From assembly GCA_012517315.1 (NCBI GenBank), contig JAAYVE010000059.1:1-64000 (forward strand): a stretch of 64,000 nucleotides of DNA. Direction: 5' to 3'. The notes beneath the pieces were generated by a model that saw only the letters and a program-made list of their open reading frames with translations, was not told the origin of the DNA and made no database searches. The stretch comes from Deltaproteobacteria bacterium (lineage in GTDB: Bacteria; Desulfobacterota; Syntrophobacteria; Syntrophobacterales; Syntrophobacteraceae). The position numbers and the translations under genes are program-made. The first letter of the stretch is position 1, and each line of letters begins with the position of its first letter. Below, piece by piece: positions 63,819-64,000 of the stretch.

Positions 63819-64000
63819 GGCACCCCCGCCTCTTGCAGACGCTCTGTCAGAGCCAGTAGGAATTCCTGTGCGGACCCCAGGAAGACGAAAGGTTTCTTGC
63901 TGATCTGCTTGAAGTATTCCACGAGATAACTCTGGGCGCGGTCCGGGTCCAGGATGTTGTCGTCATCCACGTTCACCTGAACGGCCACATGGGCATTGTC
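63815..64000 (-). CDS. Partial gene at window edge, first member of the STAND/TIR operon
   Basis: Only the C-terminal 61 residues are in the window (DNAHVAVQVNVDDDNILDPD, then RAQSYLVEYFKQISKKP and VFLGSAQEFLLALTERLQEA). The 5' part lies outside. It ends VP with TGA overlapping the STAND start by four bases. The segment is acidic then helical and I do not recognise the fold; it could be an effector-associated or inactive STAND-like module, as are often encoded upstream of STAND sensors. That is a guess from position only. Confidence 0.7.
   Translation of the reverse strand, partial: DNAHVAVQVNVDDDNILDPDRAQSYLVEYFKQISKKPFVFLGSAQEFLLALTERLQEAGVP

Noticed and set aside
1-64000. CRISPR array
   Set aside because: No regularly spaced direct repeats with unique spacers and no cas genes were seen.

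Overview
The window looks like a chromosomal segment of an anaerobic, moderately GC-rich Desulfobacterota bacterium (Syntrophobacteria or a related sulfate-reducing/syntrophic line). This is an inference from gene content: SelB, an HdrA-type flavoprotein with a fused MvhD domain, a DHH-CBS-tRNA nucleotidyltransferase fusion, a split biotin carboxylase/carboxyltransferase pair and PilZ/TPR proteins. I could not run a taxonomic search.

Layout. Positions 1-1911 hold an integron platform: an attC site cut by the window edge, a very AT-rich stretch of about 500 bp that is probably an inserted cassette without a clear gene, and an intI integrase. Positions 2097-6944 hold selB, an hdrA-like gene broken at both ends, and a complete IS3-family element whose tip lies at the break in hdrA. 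Positions 7406-12299 hold small envelope or unknown proteins, an AAA+ ATPase and tRNA-Trp with its own promoter and terminator. Positions 12522-15775 encode a biotin carboxylase and a carboxyltransferase. Positions 16136-24271 are a same-strand housekeeping run: xerD, the DHH-CBS-CCA enzyme, an M50 protease, trpS, an RluB-type pseudouridine synthase and a TPR protein, followed by tRNA-Val.

Directly after tRNA-Val lies a two-TIR/beta-propeller protein (24774-27269), then a PilZ protein, a 1030-residue PHP-like membrane protein, and a PiT phosphate transporter with its DUF47 partner. Positions 34683-42000 form an envelope carbohydrate region (PIG-L deacetylase, glycoside hydrolase, acyltransferase, two paralogous glycosyltransferases). 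A complete 2-oxoglutarate dehydrogenase operon (sucA-sucB-lpd) fills 42009-47488. It is followed by a secreted protein with two Cys-rich repeats, a glycoside hydrolase/glycosyltransferase fusion, two oligopeptide-type ABC ATPases, a methyltransferase, an MFS transporter, a small cytochrome c and a second YSC84 protein.

The right end (56973-64000, minus strand) is the most interesting part. It is a tightly coupled operon of at least four genes: an unidentified partial protein, a STAND-type NTPase with a membrane helix and WD40 propeller, a TIR-TPR protein, and a four-helix membrane protein of the SLATT/DUF4231 type. Start/stop overlaps (ATGA) join the first two and the last two genes. The parts fit a sensor, signal and membrane-effector scheme like known NTP-dependent conflict (anti-phage) systems, and this exact combination is my main candidate for an undescribed system. 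The two-TIR/WD40 protein after tRNA-Val is a second, separate candidate. Antiviral function is inference for both.
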